Shown here: piece after piece, positions 57,881 through 64,000 of the stretch
Layout: the number at the start of each line of letters is the position of its first letter
Numbering within the stretch: the stretch's first letter is position 1
Assembly: GCF_034140825.1 (NCBI RefSeq)
Contig: NC_089043.1
Coordinates: 23,646,001 to 23,710,000 of the forward strand
Reading direction: 5' to 3'
DNA from: Oryza sativa Japonica Group
Taxonomy: Eukaryota > Streptophyta > Magnoliopsida > Poales > Poaceae
Length of the DNA: 64,000 nucleotides
Notes under the pieces: generated by a model
Databases searched by the model: none
What the model saw: only the letters and a program-made list of their open reading frames with translations
Told to the model about the DNA's origin: nothing
Position numbers and translations under genes: made by a program

Positions 57881-60737
57881 CTAGCAGTAACATGAGTAGG
57901 CAAGATGGCTCTTCTTGGACACGTATGTGGAGACGAACTCTGAAGCCAGAGCTGAACTGCTGGACACTGGAGCAGGAACTATGATGTTTGTCAGGCCTGC
58001 AGCGATCCTCTTACCGGCGACATGTCCGTAGAACAGGCCGGGGATGGCAGGGACGAACACGTCGCTCTCCGAGCAGATTTTGAGGTCCAGTGCTCTTGCA
58101 AGGTATGAATCCCCGGATTTCAGGAACTCGCCTTTGTTAGCGGCCGGCATTATATCATCCTGCAAGAATGATAACTATGTGTCAAGAATTCCGCCAGCTC
58201 GGTTTATACTTATTAAAAAAAAACTGATGTATGTCACAAGTTGGAATCACAAGCCAACGATCAAATTCAGTCTGAACTTTAAGTGTGTTTCTCTATGAAT
58301 AGCTTTTCAGTGTAGCATTCAGTAAATTTTGTTGGGGGGAGAAGATGGATGATGATTCATACAAACTAAAAAATTGGTGAAAGAGTTTTCTTGCCTTGGT
58401 ATAAGTGTTTGGAAATGCCTCCTTCAGAGTATCCAGGCTTTTGTGCCACCATGTCTCCGTCAAGTAGATGGTTGTATCAGCAGAGAAGCCAACCTTCTTC
58501 AGGAAGTGCACAACTTCCTGAGGGTAATAACAGCCTCTTCTTCTTGCACCTCCATTCGTCTTACAGATCTTCTTTTCTAGCAATTCGGTCTGTAAATCAA
58601 TAGCTATAACCATCCCATCGGATTTCTCGCTTATTTCTTTAAGCTTGTCCAACATATGCTTGGCTACTGCTGAAAATTCAGGTTTCAACTGAAGGCCACT
58701 GAACATTGCAAGGCAGGCAGTCGAATCCAAGTCCTTGTTACCCGACTCCTTCTGTTTCAAACTTACTGAAGAGAAAATAGTCGCAAGTCGTAAGTAGTTA
58801 TTTCTTTGGAAGATCGGCTCAATGGTTCCCGTGATGAACTCTTCAGTCACCCGGTTTGGTACTCTAACTACTGCTGGCTTCTTAGAAGACACTGCATTAG
58901 GAAGTGAATGTACTACTTTGACAACTCCATCCAAGCTCGTCATGAATTTATCCACATCATACATGTCTTCGAATTTCCTGTGTATATTCCTTATATCATT
59001 AGTGCAAATGAATGACATCTTTTTCATGTTTATAGAAGAAACGTTTTTTTTAATGAATTCATGAAAGGAATTGTAAACAAATTGTGGAAGATTTTATAAA
59101 TTGGAAAAGAAAAGCTTGTAGTTTTGAAATTCTTCAGTATATCTAAAGTAAATATGAATACAAGATAGCAATAGCCGATAGCCTTGTGCAGTTTTGAGGG
59201 GGGAAAAGTGTAAGGTTCTAGCAATGAAACATACCGCCTCTTTCCTAACTCATTTCCTCTAATTTCTGGAAGCACAAGTGTTGCACCTAAATATCTTGCG
59301 ATAACCACAGCATCAGTAATCTGCAGACAGAAGTATATTCAGTAAGAAAAACCATGGTCCTGAAAATTTCAAGCGGGGTTCCAGCAATTCAATCAAACAG
59401 AATATGCAGACACAAAACTTGTTTTTCTTACATATAGTAATTAACTATACATATGAGCTCTGAGTTGCAAGCTCACCTGTGAGATGTGGTATTCAGGGCC
59501 CATAGTCAATGAGAATGTAACAAAACCCTTAGACTCCTGAACATCTGCAGAAATTACAAGTGCCAATGTGTCAAGACTCAAGAGTTGGGATCTAAAGAAC
59601 TTGTCAAGAATATATTTTACTTACTTGATCTTGGTTTAGACCAGCAGGGTCTAATCTCCTCAGCAGTCTCCTTTGGGAGATCCACTCCAGCCTTGTTGAC
59701 CTTAGTCATTTCAGTAGTATCTGCAATTTTAATTTCGTTTGATTCTATGCCTGTTGCCTCCAAGCCCAACTGTTGGTTTTCAAATTGGGGTCAGTCATAT
59801 AATGCCCAGTTTAAATTTAGTCAGTTCAAAAGAATCGTTCATCACTGGAAGCTTGGGACAGTGTCAATTGACTCATACCAGTTGAGCATTGGACAAAATG
59901 AACACTGTAGTAAAAGATTCCAAAAATCTGGCACATCAATGATTTGCATACAAGAATCAGAACAAGTAAGCTCATGACACAATCGCACATGATTTGCTTC
60001 CTGGAGAGACTGAGCTCTCTCTGTCATATCAAGTTCATAATGATAACTATCACTATCCAAAGAGATTAAAAACGATGTACTGTATTTCCTCCTTTGGTTT
60101 CATCTTTGCAATTGATGCTCTCTTTACTGATGATGTGTCCCCCACCAACTAGCCTTTCTTTAGGAAGGCTGAAGGCATATAATTTAGTGCTATTCTTCAC
60201 GGTTATCGAGCTTCGGATTCTTTTTTGACTGCAGACAACGTGCTGATCGACTAGTAGGTAATAATTAATGTAAACCCCAGTTAACCCCTAATGAAAGTCA
60301 AGGTCACAAGACGTTCAAGATCCCCTTCACCACTAGATCCACAGATCGCTTGCAATTATCCAAGAATTAAAACAAAAACAAAGAAACCCAAATCATAATC
60401 ACACTCCTGCATTCCACCGGCGAGCCAAATCAACACGAACAGCTACTAAATCCCTTCATCTGAACTACTCTCCGAACCAAAGAAACCCGGACAAAGAGAG
60501 TGAGCTAAATCAACAGCGAAAGAAAGAATTCCTCACGCAGAGACCAAGAACCTGGAAGAGCAATTAGCTAAAGACGAGAGAGATCTCCACGGGAAAGGGA
60601 AGGAATCAAGAAGCACGAACCTCCTCCTGGCCGGCGCCGACGGGGGTGAAGTGGTCGTGCTTGATCATGTTGCCGAGCATGACGAACATGGACAGGGTCA
60701 GGAACCCGGCCACCACCTGGCGCGGGTCGACCGCCAT
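57881..60737 (-). CDS. MANNAN SYNTHESIS-RELATED type protein (O-fucosyltransferase-like, GT106)
   Basis: Golgi type II membrane protein of the DUF246/O-fucosyltransferase-like group. The Arabidopsis relatives MSR1/MSR2 are needed for full mannan synthesis, possibly priming or assisting glucomannan production. Six exons on the minus strand (60737-60621, 59769-59625, 59544-59477, 59320-59235, 58977-58395, 58159-57881) join in phase to 425 residues. The start MAVDPRQVVAGFLTLSMFVM gives one membrane anchor (about 8-25) with a very short cytosolic tail. Family blocks are FVTFSLTMGPEYHISQ, ITDAVVIARYLGATLVLPEI, VVRVPNRVTEEFI, a CLAMF segment, TTIYLTETWWHKSLDTL, KEAFPNTYTKDDIMPA, SDVFVPAIPGLFYGHVAGKR, and the diagnostic end VSKKSHLAYSCYC. 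The length equals that of MSR proteins as I recall them. Intron 5 (58394-58160) has a GC donor (AAG|GCAAGA). Upstream DNA carries no clear TATA box. Confidence 0.92.
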
Positions 60738-61720
60738 TGCAGAGGATCGAGCAAGCAGTGCACCACCGACAGAGGAGGAGAGCAGCCGAGGAGAGTGAGG
60801 AGGAGAGAGATGAGGGGGACAGAGACCCAGAGGACAAGCACGAGGTCAGTGCCGGCTTTGCCGCTAGCTAGCTAGCGATAAATGGGCTTCGCGTACACTG
60901 CGTCACCCGCGCGGCGCGATGCGCGCGGAGCCTCGCGTCGCGTGGCGTGGTGGTGGTGGGGCTTTAATTTGTTTATTTACTGCTGGGTTTGTTGTTGTTC
61001 TGACACTCTTGACTGACAGCCGACAGGTGGTGAAATGTGAATGGTGGGTGGTAGTTCAGTTAGTTGTACGCTGGTAAATTCTCCGGCCTGTCCTGTTCTG
61101 GTGGAGTAGGGAGTGTAGGGTGAAAATGATCGGAAATTTTCGTATAAGGGTACTTTTTATTGTTATTATTTTTTGCTATATATAAATTTTACTTTTTCTA
61201 ATTTCTTTCTATATTGTATTAATATTGATATTGAGTAGTTAGTTTTAGTGATAAACATTTGGGCCCCACAAAGTGGGCCCATGTAACTAGTTTCCGAAAA
61301 GATATTGCCGTTTCCAAGAAAATACTACCATTTTTGACTATTTTCATCTTGTCTGTAGGAATACGAGGAGATGAAACTTCAGCTCGTATTTTGAGTGTTT
61401 GAGTATTTTTGGCTGAATTTCTTCCATCCCAATATATTACCACTTCGGATGAGATTTAACCCATCCTATATAAGAATATTTTGGGACAGGGGTAGAAGTA
61501 TCTTACATACAGTGGCACCGACTAGGGGGTGTCGGAGGGTGCCAACACCCCCTGTTTTTACTCTATATTAAGGTTAACTAAGATAAGTATTTATCTAGTT
61601 TATTTGTATAGCTTGAAAATATTATCAGTTTAGTTAGTTAGCAAGTCTAAGAACATTAGCAAGAACCATAATCTACAAAATTAGTTTGTGATTTCTCATC
61701 TTTTTTCAAAGTAAAATAGA

Positions 61721-61787
61721 TGATACTTACTTGTGAGATTATTCAATAGTTTTATGATACTTATTTGTGAGATTATTCAATAGTTTA
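61721..61787. repeat. Tandem duplication, 34-bp unit
   Basis: TGATACTTACTTGTGAGATT ATTCAATAGTTTTA is followed at once by a second copy with one substitution (61755-61787). It lies within the transposon-like segment. Confidence 0.85.
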
Positions 61788-62758
61788 CATTGAAAGAATT
61801 TAGCAATAATTACTAGTTTTAAACTTTCAATGATATTATTAAAGAGCTAAATTTTAAGTTTTTTAAAGGACTAGTTTACGCATTGATTGTTATTGATGGT
61901 GATTATTTGACCTCCTTTGCTATCAATATTAGTTATTCGGTCTCATGGCATATCCTCTCACCACACCCCCTAATCTTAAATCCTAGCTTCGCCCCTACCC
62001 CATGCGTACATATGCTTTTTAAGGGACACTCTTGGTCAAATATTTAGTTGGAGTAGCTGATATAATGTGCACAACAAGTAATGAATTGATATCGGGAATA
62101 TAAGTCCATCAAACCATACAAGAGTCGAAGCTTGCTATGTACAGACGTACAACCAGAAGGGTTTTCCACGTTTCTATGAACGGTGAGTGTGTTCTTTTCT
62201 CTTCTTTATCAACTTCTACTCTTTCATTCTTAGCAAACATGTTTTCCAAACTGTTAAAAAATATATTTTTAATAAAAAAATCACAAAAAATACTTTTAAA
62301 AATCGTATTAATTTATTTTTTTAAGTTTATTTAGCTAATAGTTAATTATTATGTGTTAATCGATAATTCCATTATACGTACGACCGGTAGAAGTGTTTGT
62401 AAACCCTCAAAACAACACATCCTTAAGAGTTAGTAAGACTGAGACTTGGGTCAGTTGGGTGTAGTACTGTAGTGAACGAATAAACGCTCACTCTCTTCTC
62501 AAGATGCACTACAAAATTGGAAAAAAAATTTCTTTTTTGAAAGGATGGCAAAAGCTTTGCCACTTCAAAATTTGAAACGAATGACTCCAAAACAAATGCC
62601 TCACACCTGTCAGAATACCTTCTCAACCATCCGCAGCATGCAAAATTGTCCTGTCTGAAGAAGAGACGAAGAAGACGCATTAAACCCCGTTTCTCTTGCT
62701 TTCGACCCAGCCTACAGTTCTTCCCCCCCCCCCCCTTAATTTTCTTTAGCGGTTTTCA

Positions 62759-62905
62759 GGCTGTGTTTAGTTCACATCAAAATTAGAAGTTTGATTTAAA
62801 TTGAAACGATGTGATGAAAAAGTTAAAAGTTTATATGTGTAGGAAAATTTTGATGTGATAAAAAAGTTGAAAGTTTGAAGAATTATTCTGTAACTAAACA
62901 CGGCG
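62759..62905. mobile_element. MITE, GTGTTTAGTTC-terminus family (copy 3)
   Basis: GGCTGTGTTTAGTTCACATC at the left pairs with the right end CTGTAACTAAACACGGC, flanked by TCA or CA-like bases. The interior AAATTGAAACGATGTGATGA AAAAGTT is the reverse complement of blocks in copy 1, so it lies in the opposite orientation. Confidence 0.7.
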
Positions 62906-63756
62906 TCAGTCAACTCATAAATTCAGAAGCCCTTTGCAATTTGCATGCAGATCTGGGTATTTCTCTCTCTATCTCGCTCGCTGCTGCATGCTCATTTGTT
63001 TAGACAATAATAATGGCGACACGTGACAGGGAGTGTGCACGGCAATTGGCCATGGGCAAACCAAAGAGGACTAGAGGAGATGTTGCCGATGACAATTGGC
63101 AAGCAAGCAGGCGGTGTGCGAAACTGTGTGCAGTGCAATGAGTACACCGCTCTACCGACAAAATCCGCGCGTCGGTGGAGTCGGGCAGGAGAAAAAACGG
63201 ACGCCCCCGACCGCCCAATCCGGCGCCCCGTGCGCGCGCGTGGGTGAAACGGTGCCCATATGCAATTTTTTTTTAATCTCTTTTGATAGGAAACACACTT
63301 CCATTGAACTTCAACTCGAGGCAAATCGCCGGATATAGGTTCGAAGATGAACTCCAGGACCTGATTCACTTACAACGTTTTTTTTTTACTAAAGATTCAC
63401 TTACAACATTGAATCTAAAAGTGGTAAAGAACCTAACATTTCTCTACTATTAGAAAAACTACTGAAGATGTTTTTGCCGATAATTTGTTACGTCATCCGA
63501 GTATGAGTCGGTTTTTAAGTTCATTTGCTTTTGAAAATACAGATACATATTTGAGTCGGGTTTTAAGTTCGTTCGCTTACAGAAATACAAAAGAAGTAAT
63601 ATAAGAAATCTCTTTTTAAAAAACTTGCATGTTAACTTGAGATGATCGGACTCCTTATTGTAGCTCATGATTTTATAAAAAAATATATATTCAAGCTAAT
63701 TCTCACAGTGAATTTTACCTTAATCAAACCGTATAACAATAACAAAATTAAAAGTA

Positions 63757-63786
63757 GCCCGTTGCAATGCACGGGCAATTTTCTAG
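63757..63786 (+). mobile_element. Helitron 3' terminus
   Basis: A 6-bp perfect stem (GCCCGT ... ACGGGC, loop TGCAATGC) is followed by AATTTT and CTAG, then T. That is the hairpin plus CTRR terminus of rice Helitrons, and the motif GTTGCAATGCACGGGC is typical of that family. The 5' end (TC after A) was not located, so the extent upstream is unknown. Confidence 0.65.
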
Positions 63787-64000
63787 TTAGTTTATAAATT
63801 TAAATGTTGGGTCTAAAACAAGATTAGTGCCCTCCCGCCTCTCGATCTGGTGAGAAATGAGGAAATAAAAGGGAGAGAAAGTAGGAAGAAGACTGGCGCA
63901 TTCATATGTGGGGCCCATGTGGATCCTATACCAACTCGGTCGGGTTAACCTCAGTCAACTCGTCACGTCAGTCGAAATAGAGCACAAAACAGTTTAGGGT

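Larger units (their letters stand above)
60738..64000. other. MSR-type gene promoter and transposon-rich intergenic end of window
   Basis: 60738-60960 is the GC-rich leader and promoter. 61120-61500 includes a MITE-like end (CCCATCCTATATAAGAATAT TTTGGGACAGG). 61511-61998 looks like a small transposon whose ends (AGTGGCACCGACTAGGGGG and GCTTCGCCCCTACC) resemble those of common rice elements, with a tandem duplication inside. 62759-62905 and 63757-63786 are listed separately. No gene is seen; short frames at 62137-62334 and 62992-63369 have no domain. Confidence 0.5.

Noticed and set aside
1-64000. CRISPR arrays, bacterial operons, LTR or virus-like elements
   Set aside because: No regularly spaced palindromic repeats, no polycistronic layout, and no paired long terminal repeats or capsid, envelope or integrase-like frames were seen.

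Overview
This is a gene-dense stretch of a grass nuclear genome, almost certainly rice (Oryza) or a close relative. The support is spliced eukaryotic genes with very GC-rich first exons, plant-specific families (NAC factor, thaumatin-like protein, MSR-type glycosyltransferase), and many small rice-type transposons (Stowaway, Tourist/Harbinger-like and hAT-like MITEs, a Pack-MULE, a Helitron end, a LINE). I saw no LTR or virus-like element, no CRISPR array and no convincing tRNA or rRNA gene. Exon borders were placed by hand from GT/AG sites, reading-frame continuity and remembered family sequences; no alignment was run.

Layout, left to right. EMC3, an ER membrane insertase subunit (+, 145-3248), faces a papain-like cysteine protease (-, 4230-5447). 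An F-box gene (-, 6086-8025, leader to about 9240) diverges from a signal-peptide/coiled-coil/membrane-anchored protein gene (+, 9822-14353) across a short GC-rich promoter rich in TGGGCC boxes. A 1.6-kb Pack-MULE (15266-16889) carries fragments of a PPR-like gene and a strictosidine-synthase-like gene. A NAC transcription factor (-, 18200-20352) is followed by about 4.7 kb of gene-poor sequence. A transcribed-looking locus without a recognised product fills about 25.06-30.46 kb. Then come ribosomal protein S16 (+, 30853-32184), a thaumatin-like protein with a GPI-type tail (+, 33482-35210), a sarcosine/pipecolate-oxidase-like flavoenzyme (-, 37319-40487), a MITE cluster, a multi-KH RNA-binding protein (+, 44674-49620), an F-box gene interrupted by one in-frame stop (+, 51968-54534), a 5'-inverted LINE copy (about 55236-56922), and a MANNAN SYNTHESIS-RELATED type protein (-, 57881-60737). 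The last 3 kb is transposon-rich intergenic DNA.

The genes are independent eukaryotic units rather than a pathway. Several serve basic cell functions (EMC3, S16, MSR, the KH protein). The S16 promoter and the 9.3-9.55 kb divergent promoter carry the site II (TGGGCC/GGCCCA) boxes typical of plant housekeeping genes, and the KH gene has a telo-box-like motif just upstream of its start codon. Points most worth a second look are the 11-residue repeats in the coiled-coil protein, the two-gene capture in the Pack-MULE, the TGA-ATG interruption of the 52-kb F-box gene, the LINE inversion, the repeat-filled thaumatin intron, the GC-AG intron of the MSR gene, and the unexplained 25-30 kb locus.
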